NCBI GenBank assembly: GCA_903813345.2
Contig: CAIIXF020000004.1
Location: forward strand, 1,220,513 to 1,280,512
Reading direction: 5' to 3'
Source: Owenia fusiformis
Taxonomy: Eukaryota > Annelida > Polychaeta > Sabellida > Oweniidae
DNA: 60,000 nt
Shown here: piece by piece, positions 43,601-47,700 of the stretch
Layout: each line of letters starts with the position of its first letter
How positions within the stretch are numbered: position 1 is the first letter of the stretch
Notes under the pieces: generated by a model
What the model saw: the letters and a program-made list of their open reading frames with translations, nothing else
Database searches by the model: none
What the model was told of the DNA's origin: nothing
Translations under genes and position numbers: made by a program

Positions 43601-44572
43601 ATTTGGTCTTTTTAATTCTTTTATAATAAGTTATGTTTAATTTTTTTGTCCGCTGTGACGGAGCAATTGCAAATGTGAACTGTGAAAATGCTCCGTCACA
43701 GCGGACAAAAAATATTAATATTATTTTTTATTAAAAAAAATAAAAAGACCCAATGCATTAATATCTCATTAATACATTCAGAGTTATGCTTAAAACATAT
43801 GTTAATATTATCGTGTCACTATGTCATGCCATTAAAAAGTTAAAAAAGAAATGGTACATTTTAGAGTTTGATACTCTGGCGCCGTTTTCAATAGATTTTA
43901 CTCCTAGCGTTATTGGACTTCAAACAGAAGTGAAGGTTACACGCAAATGATATATCCATTGCATGGAGTAAGTAATTATCTTTGATATAACGAAACATAT
44001 GAGTTAAAACATAAATCGTCAAGCATTCTTAGTGTTTATATGAAAAATAGCATGCTCCGTCACAGCGGACAAATCTTTCGATACCAGCCTGTGATAATAA
44101 ATAGTAGTAATGATATTTGATCTTCGTGAAACGTGAATGTAATTTTTTGATGATTAAGGACGTGAAACGTTAAAGTAATTCTGATTAGTAACGTGCAACG
44201 TGAAAATGTATTACCACCTGACGTGATTATGTGACAAAACTCCCTTATAGGCTCTAATCTTGCAAATGGTCAATGAGTTTTTTGTAAGGTATGAGTAACT
44301 TTTTTAGAAGTAACCTTAACTCTGACTCCAAGGTAGATCAAAGATAGACTAATTTACTTGAATTATACTAATTTATGCAAGTTCTGTTAAAATTAATGAT
44401 CCGCTTCTCACTTCAGCAGAAACTTGAGAGGAAGGAGAAAAAATTCCAAAAATGTACCCACCTGATTTGAACTCTGCCTGATGACTTGTGAGACTTCTTC
44501 TCGAACTTGCGCAGCCATTCCAGGTTTGCTCAATCCCCTCTTGAAATCTCTGAATTTCCTTTCGTCCGCCAT
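16487..44572 (-). CDS. DOCK-D (zizimin) family guanine-nucleotide exchange factor, 5' part, 13 exons
   Basis: Thirteen exons join in phase to encode the first 577 or so residues of a dedicator-of-cytokinesis protein of the DOCK9/10/11 group. These are GEFs that activate Cdc42/Rac through a C-terminal DHR-2 domain. Visible parts in order: an N-terminus with [17 protein letters not shown] (residues 6-22); the DOCK-C/D N-terminal domain (Pfam DOCK_C-D_N) with [15 protein letters not shown] and [21 protein letters not shown]; a PH domain from about residue 172 ([15 protein letters not shown]) to about 270 ([13 protein letters not shown]); then [13 protein letters not shown] and [17 protein letters not shown], the conserved run before DHR-1. 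The PH domain separates DOCK-D from DOCK-C. DHR-1 and DHR-2 are not in the window and must lie left of position 1. The choice among DOCK9, 10 and 11 is not possible; one pre-duplication orthologue is likely. Several exon junctions are copied into tandem arrays in the introns. Confidence 0.95.
16530..17090 (-). repeat. splice-junction array: exon 13 acceptor, 5 copies, exact 117-bp period
   Basis: Acceptor junctions lie at 16606, 16723, 16840, 16957 and 17074, each exactly 117 bp (39 codons) apart. Each unit holds the acceptor TTTAATTTCAG, about 76 bases of exon start (PIFRQF...LYRQDSAK) and about 40 bases of linker (SPMVYIY if read through). Units 1-3 are open in the exon frame; in units 4 and 5 the linker codon AAG is TAG. 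The extra copies lack the exon's 3' part and its donor. Confidence 0.93.
17323..17525 (-). CDS. DOCK-D exon 12 (residues 471-538)
   Basis: The exon encodes [33 protein letters not shown] and [34 protein letters not shown] and YRMPFAWA are near-invariant in DOCK-D. It ends with split codon AG|G at donor GTAAGT. Confidence 0.96.
17777..17995 (-). CDS. DOCK-D exon 11 (residues 398-470)
   Basis: The exon encodes [37 protein letters not shown] and HEWLQKPHQ, closely matching EPFFINLALFDVK..KISADFHVDLN..VREM of the family. Seventy-three codons, phase 0, flanks TTTTTCCAG and GTTGGA. Confidence 0.95.
17996..18452. other. DOCK intron 10, nothing recognised
   Basis: AT-rich intron with a short AACAAACAAAC run near 18005-18030. 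No other structure. Confidence 0.7.
18453..18602 (-). CDS. DOCK-D exon 10 (residues 348-397)
   Basis: The exon encodes [36 protein letters not shown] and GKPERLDN, matching FEEKFGKRILVKCNDLSFNLQ of DOCK9. Fifty codons, phase 0, acceptor TTGCCAG, donor GTAAGT. Confidence 0.94.
18603..19168. repeat. DOCK intron 9 with degenerate TTGATTCA-rich repeat
   Basis: From about 18690 to 18990 the motif TTGATTCA and its inverse TGAATCAA recur irregularly, interspersed with ATGTTGA and AAGCTTGA. It is a degraded low-complexity or palindromic repeat. The rest of the intron shows nothing. Confidence 0.65.
19169..19252 (-). CDS. DOCK-D exon 9 (residues 320-347)
   Basis: The exon encodes [20 protein letters not shown] and ends FDIYPDMQ, corresponding to KYGRETEQLNKLSR and the FSFD segment of DOCK11. 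It is 28 codons, phase 0 at both ends, with acceptor TTTCAG and donor GTAAAC. Confidence 0.93.
19225..20605 (-). repeat. splice-junction array: exon 9 acceptor, 49-bp unit, about 28 copies
   Basis: Each unit in the sense direction reads intron tail, CTACTTTCAG, then TATGCAAAAGAAACAGACAA, the first 20 bases of exon 9 (codons YAKETDK). The array continues about 1.35 kb upstream into intron 8. Nearest the real exon, units carry TTACATTTCAG like the real acceptor; farther units carry CTACTTTCAG. The unit length is 1 more than a multiple of 3, and no unit contains a stop on the sense strand, so all three sense frames stay open for hundreds of codons. These frames are repeat products and not genes. 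Confidence 0.96.
20606..22473. other. DOCK intron 8 beyond the array
   Basis: Holds the TA-flanked MITE cluster at 20834-21617, AT-rich sequence, and near 22140-22220 a GACGGACAGACAGACAAGTG run followed by GCAATAGCTCACC, which looks like the tail of a dispersed short repeat. No exon recognised. Confidence 0.6.
20834..21617. mobile_element. TA-flanked MITE cluster
   Basis: Left end TACCGTATTCTCTGTAATTA and right end TAATTACAGAGAATACGGTA are inverted copies with TA at both borders. A second right-type end (GAGAGAATACGGTA) at about 21038 suggests a 205-bp element followed by a second, partly related copy (ACTCTATTATCGCCCGC near 21465 to 21617). GCGCCC-rich inner ends are shared. A Tc1/mariner-like TA target is inferred. 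Confidence 0.6.
22474..22553 (-). CDS. DOCK-D exon 8 (residues 293-319)
   Basis: The exon encodes [18 protein letters not shown] and NSMNPELVK, equivalent to the SMHPELMK segment after the PH domain. Acceptor GTTACAG, donor GTAAGT, phase agrees with exon 7. Confidence 0.92.
22590..23195. repeat. 31-bp minisatellite in DOCK intron 7, about 19 copies
   Basis: The unit is TTGATATGTATCTGACATGT plus ATTTGCCTCAG, repeated with few changes. A minority of units read TTACCTAAG instead of TTGCCTCAG, which on the DOCK sense strand makes CTTAG|GTAAAT, a donor-like site. It starts about 37 bp upstream of the exon 8 acceptor but does not contain exon sequence. Confidence 0.93.
23298..23463 (-). CDS. DOCK-D exon 7 (residues 238-293), end of PH domain
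   Basis: The exon encodes [40 protein letters not shown] and DLGKFKP. The AFE.QMQDK.SY.LAA.S..EMEDW pattern is the C-terminal strand and helix of the DOCK9-type PH domain. It ends with split codon G|AG at donor GTATGG. Confidence 0.95.
23410..23735 (-). repeat. splice-junction array: exon 7 acceptor, 3 copies, about 130 bp
   Basis: The exon 7 acceptor (TTTCAG|ACCACTAAACGGGGC, junction at 23463) recurs with junctions at 23594 and 23724 in the upstream intron. Each copy includes about 40 bases of exon 5' end, the acceptor and intron sequence with AAGAAGTTAACACGCATAT. The extra copies lack the rest of the exon. They differ slightly (CTGTTTAG for CCGTTTAG; GGACGCAAATGC for GGATCTCAAATGC), so they are not an assembly echo. 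Confidence 0.9.
23936..24067 (-). CDS. DOCK-D exon 6 (residues 194-237), PH domain core
   Basis: The exon encodes [20 protein letters not shown] and [13 protein letters not shown]: the RRYFYL strand, the loop and the KGSIFLD strand of the DOCK-D PH domain. It is 44 codons, phase 0 at both ends, with flanks TTTTCAG and GTTTGT. Confidence 0.95.
24101..24411. mobile_element. MITE, 311 bp, in DOCK intron 5
   Basis: Long imperfect inverted ends face each other: GCCCGGTGATCGGAAGAAAT and GAACGGAGGGG on the left, CCCCTCCGTTCATTTCTTCT and GATCATCGGGC on the right, extending inward through GCTGATTTT/AAAATCAGC. No coding capacity. It begins only 33 bp upstream of the exon 6 acceptor. Confidence 0.75.
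24412..24667. other. intron 5 remainder, nothing recognised
   Basis: AT-rich sequence between the MITE and the exon 5 donor array. No frame or structured repeat was seen. Confidence 0.6.
24668..24786 (-). repeat. splice-junction array: exon 5 donor, 22-bp unit
   Basis: In the sense direction the end of exon 5, TTTTTACAAAG|GT, is followed by four more copies of TTTTTACAAAG|GTAATATT and a degraded fifth. The unit is about 22 bp. Each copy holds 11 bases of exon end and a consensus-like donor, in places a better match (GTAATA) than is usual for decayed sequence. The true donor (GTAGGC) is fixed by reading frame and family alignment. Confidence 0.9.
24773..24877 (-). CDS. DOCK-D exon 5 (residues 159-193), start of PH domain
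   Basis: The exon encodes [16 protein letters not shown] and ends IIFTK. KQGWLYK is the first strand of the PH domain. The acceptor is TTTCTAG and the donor ACAAAG|GTAGGC. The donor junction is repeated downstream (24668-24772). Confidence 0.94.
24878..25306. other. DOCK intron 4, nothing recognised
   Basis: Short AT-rich intron with no visible repeat, frame or RNA. Confidence 0.7.
25307..25379 (-). CDS. DOCK-D exon 4 (residues 134-158)
   Basis: The exon encodes [20 protein letters not shown] followed by EGKDE, equivalent to the acidic IDEDCEKDE segment before the PH domain. Flanks are CTTCAG and GTAAGT. The one-base phase matches exon 3. Confidence 0.93.
25380..26086. other. DOCK intron 3, nothing recognised
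   Basis: AT-rich intron. A 136-codon frame on the plus strand (25448-25858) has biased, low-complexity composition and no family resemblance, so I treat it as chance. Confidence 0.65.
26087..26259 (-). CDS. DOCK-D exon 3 (residues 77-134)
   Basis: The acceptor is TTTCAG. The exon encodes [38 protein letters not shown] and SGSYRQLP, all characteristic of the DOCK N-terminal domain. The donor is GTAAAG and the last codon is split after two bases. Confidence 0.95.
26400..26800. repeat. 23-bp minisatellite in DOCK intron 2, about 16 copies
   Basis: The unit is GAAATCTAGTGTGACAGTCT plus TGA, with minor changes (GTATGAC, GTGAGAC, CTAATG). It contains no exon sequence and no strong splice signal. 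Confidence 0.95.
26801..27941. other. DOCK intron 2 remainder
   Basis: AT-rich non-coding sequence with ATTAATTAATTAATT near 27110 and several AACAAACAAAC runs (27735-27945) just before the exon 2 donor. No gene or element recognised. Confidence 0.7.
27942..28058 (-). CDS. DOCK-D exon 2 (residues 38-76)
   Basis: The exon is flanked by ACTTTCAG and GTAAGT, phase 0 on both sides. It encodes [19 protein letters not shown] and ends [11 protein letters not shown], the conserved EPLDYE...LLLFP segment of DOCK-D proteins. Confidence 0.95.
28198..28397 (+). mobile_element. GGCGC/GGTGCCGAAACGG repeat element, copy 1
   Basis: About 200 bp of repeated TTTGGCGCCGTTTCGGCATC-like segments ending CAGATTGCATTTTGGGGGTG. 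An inverted copy is at 30520-30692. Internal GGCACC/GGTGCC segments face each other, so the element can fold back. No coding capacity. Confidence 0.7.
28398..29261. other. DOCK intron 1 segment, nothing firm
   Basis: AT-rich. Between about 28570 and 28750 there is a weak inverted relation (GACCAAAATTTTATGATTTATG against CATAAATTTGACACAAATCATAAAAT-type sequence, approximate) that may be a decayed fold-back element. No exon. Confidence 0.5.
29262..29880. repeat. 60-bp minisatellite in DOCK intron 1, about 10 copies
   Basis: The unit is GGTGGCACCCCATTGAAAGA, then ATGAAATACTTTACCCAAAT and ATGTAAACACTTTACTCATT. Both strands show short open frames of the repeat type only. On the DOCK sense strand units carry TTTGG|GTAAAGT, a donor-like site. 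Confidence 0.94.
29880..30015. mobile_element. GTGATCTCC-type element, degraded copy
   Basis: Shares TTTTCTCAAGTG, GACC.AATTTGGTCAAAATAT, CAAAATCTCAAGTGGGTGC and GGGGAGATC with the element at 52290-52502, in the same orientation. Confidence 0.6.
30016..30519. other. DOCK intron 1 segment with old dispersed repeat
   Basis: The run from AGTAAAACCTGTATATCC (30115) to GAACACTTTTGGCTGGTCCC (30485) resembles, in its GTGAACAC and AGTAAAACTTGTAT words, segments at 38450-38560 and 41738-41850. It is probably a shared decayed transposon family. No coding. Confidence 0.45.
30520..30692 (-). mobile_element. GGCGC/GGTGCCGAAACGG repeat element, copy 2 (inverted)
   Basis: Begins ACACCCCCAAAATGCAATCT and ends AACGGCACCAAATTATATT, the inverse of the element at 28198-28397, with about 20% divergence by eye and small gaps. 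Confidence 0.7.
30693..32600. other. DOCK intron 1 segment, nothing recognised
   Basis: About 1.9 kb of AT-rich sequence. Near 31350-31450 there are short imperfect CCAAACACCAACCAC repeats. No credible frame or structured element. Confidence 0.65.
32608..33495. repeat. 21-bp minisatellite, about 42 copies
   Basis: The unit is GGAATGGGATGTACTTGTAT plus T. Variants alternate GGGATG with AGCATG and GGAAT with CGAAT or AGAAT. Because 21 is a multiple of three and the unit has no stop, repeat frames such as MGCTCIG stay open on the plus strand and others on the minus strand. There is no start context, splice signal or non-repeat coding sequence, so I do not call a gene. Confidence 0.96.
33496..33940. 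other. gap between minisatellite and LINE
   Basis: No recognisable element. A short GAGAGAGGGTGGCGTGGG run lies near 33785. The LINE 5' truncation point must fall close to the right edge. Confidence 0.5.
33945..35585 (+). pseudogene. LINE ORF2 C-terminal fragment (reverse transcriptase motif C onward)
   Basis: The open frame from 33903 includes about 14 residues of unrelated lead-in. The element part starts around [20 protein letters not shown], where YADD is the RT catalytic motif. [12 protein letters not shown] and SKFLGI follow, then the thumb-like [34 protein letters not shown] and QGGIRMVNM, and a terminal zinc knuckle [17 protein letters not shown] (C-x2-C-x7-H-x4-C). This order and wording are typical of L1/Tx1-group ORF2. 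The frame is uninterrupted for about 550 codons, which points to a fairly recent insertion, but the fragment cannot be autonomous. Confidence 0.9.
33945..35775 (+). mobile_element. L1/Tx1-like LINE, 5'-truncated, 3' end with poly(A)
   Basis: The 3' part of a non-LTR retrotransposon inserted antisense in DOCK intron 1. Its ORF runs to the stop at 35583-35585, is followed by about 130 bp of 3' UTR and ends in A-rich sequence (GAGAAAAAAAAAATAAAC and more A runs near 35740-35770). The upstream parts of ORF2, including the endonuclease and the first RT motifs, are missing. A target-site duplication could not be identified by eye. Confidence 0.9.
35776..36370. other. DOCK intron 1 segment, nothing recognised
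   Basis: AT-rich sequence between the LINE poly(A) tail and the 55-bp array. A 72-codon plus-strand frame (35970-36188) has no recognisable similarity. Confidence 0.6.
36371..37598. repeat. 55-bp minisatellite, about 22 copies
   Basis: The unit is TTGCATTACATGTTAACACT, then TAAAGGCTCATATCTTACTA and CCCTAACCTCACATA. Its right edge abuts, in the sense direction, the donor of a candidate small exon at 37599-37637: GTAAG is followed at once by AATATGTGAGGTAAGGG, which is array-like. The embedded CCCTAACC is not a telomere repeat because the period is 55 bp. Confidence 0.95.
37599..37637 (-). CDS. candidate 39-nt in-frame micro-exon of DOCK (unproven)
   Basis: On the DOCK sense strand a 39-base segment is bounded by ACAACCAG and the strong donor GTAAGA. 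It is open in phase 0 ([13 protein letters not shown]). Exons 1 and 2 are both phase 0, so inclusion would insert 13 residues between SSNQ and TKVK without a frameshift. Vertebrate DOCK9/11 proteins as I recall them have no insert here, and the polypyrimidine tract is weak. The direct exon 1-2 junction already aligns well, so this would be an alternative or lineage-specific exon at best. Confidence 0.3.
37638..38450. other. DOCK intron 1 segment, nothing recognised
   Basis: AT-rich non-coding sequence without visible repeat structure. Confidence 0.6.
38553..38749. mobile_element. MITE with GGCGGATCCAG ends, 197 bp, nested
   Basis: Inverted ends TGGCGGATCCAG and CTGGATCCGCG surround a body with long G and C homopolymers (GGGGGGG near 38580 and 38705, CCCCCCC near 38731). 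The flanking sequence reads as one older repeat (GTAATGAACACCTAC ... TACCTTTCTACTATGAAG), interrupted by the element with TAC on both sides. Confidence 0.65.
38750..39584. other. DOCK intron 1 segment
   Basis: AT-rich. A 45-bp direct repeat (TAATAAAGCACATAATCTTT, near 39238 and 39282) is the only structure seen. Confidence 0.55.
39590..39788 (-). mobile_element. GTGATCTCC-type fold-back element, copy 2
   Basis: Ends GTGATCTCCCCAGGATTTTA and TATCCTTTGGAGATCACT are inverted repeats. The body contains GGGTGCAACACCCACC, TTTGCACCCACTTGA and TTTGACCAATTTTGGTC, each also in the copy at 52290-52502, which runs the opposite way. Confidence 0.75.
39831..40285. mobile_element. TA-flanked MITE, 455 bp, TTTGGCG ends
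   Basis: Perfect inverted ends TACTGTAGATTGGGTTAATT (continuing TGGCG) and the inverse CCAATCTACAGTA. TA borders both ends, consistent with a Tc1/mariner-type target. The inner arms have many TTTGGCG/CGCCAAA words. No coding capacity. Confidence 0.85.
40387..40580. repeat. 66-bp tandem repeat, about 3 copies
   Basis: The unit includes TGGAATGGGAAAACCCCTAT and CAACAATTTTAATCCATTTA. Short plus-strand frames here are repeat products. Confidence 0.85.
40581..41854. other. DOCK intron 1 segment, nothing firm
   Basis: AT-rich. A small inverted pair ACCATTGAATATTACTTCTTAG/AGTGATATTCAATGGT (approximate, near 40863-40900) could form a hairpin. Words near 41738 (GTAAAACTTGTATAAGTG) recall old repeats at 30118 and 38450. 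No gene. Confidence 0.5.
41855..42021. mobile_element. MITE with GGTCACATTT ends, 167 bp
   Basis: Inverted ends AATGGCTTGGTCACATTT and AAATGTGACCTAGGCATT differ at two positions. The body contains CGGCCG words (ATCGGCCG, CAATCGGCCGTGCA) and ends in a purine/AT filler. Its CACATTT core resembles the ends of the element at 50964-51458. Confidence 0.65.
42022..42640. other. DOCK intron 1 segment, nothing recognised
   Basis: AT-rich non-coding sequence. Confidence 0.6.
42641..42832 (-). mobile_element. tRNA-derived SINE-like element
   Basis: On the minus strand TAGCTGTAGTGG resembles a Pol III A box and GGGTTTGACTCCC, about 60 bases on, resembles a B box, with tRNA-like arm spacing between. A further body contains CTCGGATGAGGGTGCCC. 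The cloverleaf is imperfect, so this is not a working tRNA gene. Confidence 0.55.
43261..44094. mobile_element. 834-bp fold-back element, almost entirely palindromic
   Basis: The left end TCACAGGCTGGTATCGAAA and right end TTTCGATACCAGCCTGTGA are exact inverses. Arms of roughly 400 bp stay alignable through landmarks such as TTTGTCCGCTGTGACGGAGC, ATGCAATGGATATATCATTT, GGACTTCAAACAGAAGTGAA (right arm) and TGGCGCCG. At the centre TTTTGTCCGCTGTGACGGAG faces CTCCGTCACAGCGGACAAAA. No coding capacity. It lies 368 bp inside DOCK intron 1 from the exon 1 donor and could extrude as a hairpin or give a long double-stranded RNA. Confidence 0.9.
44462..44572 (-). CDS. DOCK-D exon 1 (start codon, residues 1-37)
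   Basis: The ATG at 44572 opens [18 protein letters not shown], which matches the basic N-terminus of DOCK9/11. The exon ends SSNQ with donor GTGGGT, phase 0. The start is chosen because this motif is at the extreme N-terminus in the family and no coding sequence lies upstream before MED4. Confidence 0.92.
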
Positions 44573-44697
44573 AATCCTTTATATTGACAGAAATCGTTAC
44601 AAATGTGGAGATATTTCAATAAATCATTTTCCCCAAAATTGACACTCGCCAGGTGGCGCTTCAATTCATGTGAGCAGAATTGGAACTACAAAATAAA
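44573..44697. promoter_or_regulatory. divergent promoter between DOCK-D and MED4
   Basis: Only 125 bp separate the two start codons, which point away from each other, so transcription of both genes must start in or very near this gap, or the 5' UTRs overlap. No TATA box is evident. At 44648-44660 GCCAGGTGGCGCT resembles the CTCF core (AGGTGGCGC). Shared initiation is inferred from geometry. Confidence 0.7.
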
Positions 44698-44756
44698 ATG
44701 ACTTCTACAAAACAGGAGCTGTTTTCACTCATAGAAGACGTAGAGATAATCACAAA
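44698..44756 (+). CDS. MED4: MED4 exon 1 (residues 1-20)
   Basis: ATG in the context ATAAAATGACT opens [20 protein letters not shown], corresponding to LLSALEDLEVLSR of vertebrate MED4. The donor is GTAAAT after AA of the split lysine codon. Confidence 0.9.
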
Positions 44757-47700
44757 GTAAATACGCTTGTGTTTTTCGATAGATTAGACATTAGTTTTAT
44801 ATGATTTTAAATCTAGAGTATGTTGAACATGTTTAGATGGTCATTTTTGAAGTCTTAATTTTGCATATTCAAAACAAACACATTATCGCCCACTTGATTT
44901 TATTTACATGCATTTACATCTGCTAGAAATCTCCCGAATGACGGATAAGTTTTTTTTTCGAGGTCTCCTCTGCCGAAGGCAGCGCGAAGTAGGAGCCTAG
45001 CGACTACTTTGCGGGAGACCTCGAACCATTGATCACGTTTGCTCCTGTAATTATTCAATTCTTCACCTCTTCAAAATGTGATTTCAATCAGTTGATAAAA
45101 TTTTCGAACTTTGACCTCAAATTCAAATATTAATATTTATTAGAAAAAATACTGACTCATTATTATATTTTTAAAAGTCTTTCAAATAAAGTGAAATGAA
45201 GCCAAAATCAGCTAAAATTATGCAATGTCGTAAAATGGCGTGACTGGAATATGATGCAATCACCTGTGACGTCAGACACGTATTGCCGCATCAACAACTA
45301 AACAAACAATCAACATAGACTTCACTGATTGGTTTAAAGATTCTTCGCATCATTTGTGACGTCATAAACATGTTACCCAACCAACAACTAAACAAATAAC
45401 AAATTGGCATATAGGTTCGTTCAGTGCAACGCTCTTGAATCAGTTATAAACAGGATAATCAACAGATAAGAGGGTCAGGCATTTTTTTGACTTGGAGACC
45501 TCGACTCGAGGAGTTTTGCTGCATTTTCTTGTTTGTCACAGCAATGTACTTCAGTGGATAAGAGGTTTTCTTACAAACAGGACACAGACAGTGAAAGTTA
45601 ACACTAGCACATCCTCACCAAAGCCAGTGGCCTCCGGAATACCTCAAGGAACCGTTTTGGGGCCGTCCCTGTTCATCATATACATCAACGATGCTCCAGA
45701 CAAGATCAGGAACTCGATAAAGATTTTTGCGGATGATACTAAACTATACGGAGTAAGTGAAACTGAGGAACAGCGGCAAAGTCTCCAACAAGATATAAAC
45801 ACTCTAACAGACTGGTCAAATAAATGGCAAATGAGATTCAATCAAAAAAAGTGCAAAGTGCTAAACCTAGGCAGAAAGAATATGAATACGAACCATAAGT
45901 ATAAACTTGATGATAAAGAGATTGAATCAGTGTCAGAACAAAAGGACTTAGGAGTGATCATGGACACTGAACTAAAGTTTAAGCAACATATTAGTCAAGT
46001 AGCTAAGAAAGCCAATAGTAAACTAGGTATTATTAAAAGGAGTTTCACACACATAAAGGAAAATATAATTCCACTGTATAAATCCATGATCCGACCAATT
46101 CTAGACTACGGAAATAGCATCTGGCATCCAAGATTCTTAGGCGATAACAGAAAAATAGAGCAAATACAAAGAGGAGCTACTAAATTAATACCTGGAATAA
46201 AGGATAAGCCCTACCAAGAAAGACTGAAAGAGCTAAAGCTACATTCACTTCAATATAGACGCAGAAGGGGCGACATGATCCAAGTCTTTAAAATCATGAA
46301 TGGAATCGACACAATAGAGCCAAGCTCCTTCTTTACTAAGGCTACCACTACCACCAGAGGGCATTCTTTGAAGCTATGCAAGCATCACTGCAACACTACT
46401 GTGAGAAGAAACTCCTTCAGCAACAGGGTTATTGATGACTGGAACAGCCTTCCCGAGATGATTGTGATGTCTGACAGTGTAGATCAGTTTAAAGGGAGGC
46501 TAGACAGATTTTGGCAAACTTACCACTATGATATAGTTTAATTGAATATGAACTATGAATAATAAAGATCTGAGCATTAACAGGACTGTTAGTTAAGACC
46601 TACAAGCTCAGAATCTGATGATGATGATGATGATGATTATATGTTTTTACTAATTTTTGTCTTGGATGTTTAAGGTGCCATGGTACTTAACAGGAAATGA
46701 CAAAATAGGAAGTGACAAAACATGCTTCATTTTAGACTTTTTTGAACAAAGATAATAGACTTTTGTTTTGACCTCCAGTCAGTTTAACTAGTTCCACATA
46801 TCATTTACATGACCAGGATCACAATGTACATGGTCAGAATGACCCTTAACATGATGAACTAACTTTTTCAGCCCTCTGAAAATGTGACTGGATAATAGAA
46901 AAAGTAGCCCCTCAGAAAAGGTTACTGAACAGAATCTTTTGAGAAAATGTGCCCAAAATATTGCTCTAACTGATACAATCTTTCTAATTTTAGAAAATTG
47001 TCTGAAACAAAAATAGCGGTCATAAAAAAATAGAGCGGGTGATACATATATCTCCTGCTGAGGTGAGCAGAATCATCCGCTCATCAGCAATCCCTGGGAA
47101 TTTCTTATGGTTCTTTTTGGAATTCCCGGGATACAGTTTGACTCTATTTTTTGATAAATATTAATTTCATACACTGTTAAATGTTAATAAAAGCTGTTGA
47201 GTTTTTTTTTTAAGTTGTTGAGGACTTTAAAATTGAGATATAATATTCATCTTTTGATTGTAATTATTGTTTATAATTATTACATTAGGGTTCCCTAACA
47301 TGCAATACATATTTAATTCTCATAATCTACTAAGAATAGGATAAATCAGTTATTGAATGCTCGATTTTGGATACAAGGCATATCCCTCGGTAAATACATA
47401 TGTACTACTGTATTGTGTTATGTTTTTTCAGAGAGTTGTTTGAAGTGATCTCAATACCCAAAGGTTCAAAGACTCCAGATACCCCTGAAACACAAGAACT
47501 CTTAGACCTTCTCATTCACAAAGATGCAAAAATTCAAGATGCACTCAAAGTAGCAAAAGAACAAGGTGAAGTTCAAAAGAAAATGGATGCCATACAGGTA
47601 AACAGCTTCTGGTGTTCGTTTTGTTACATTTGTTTAAGTGCGGGTCAATCTTTGAATGTATTGTTGGAATAAGCTAGGGTGGAATGAATATGTTTGTTTG

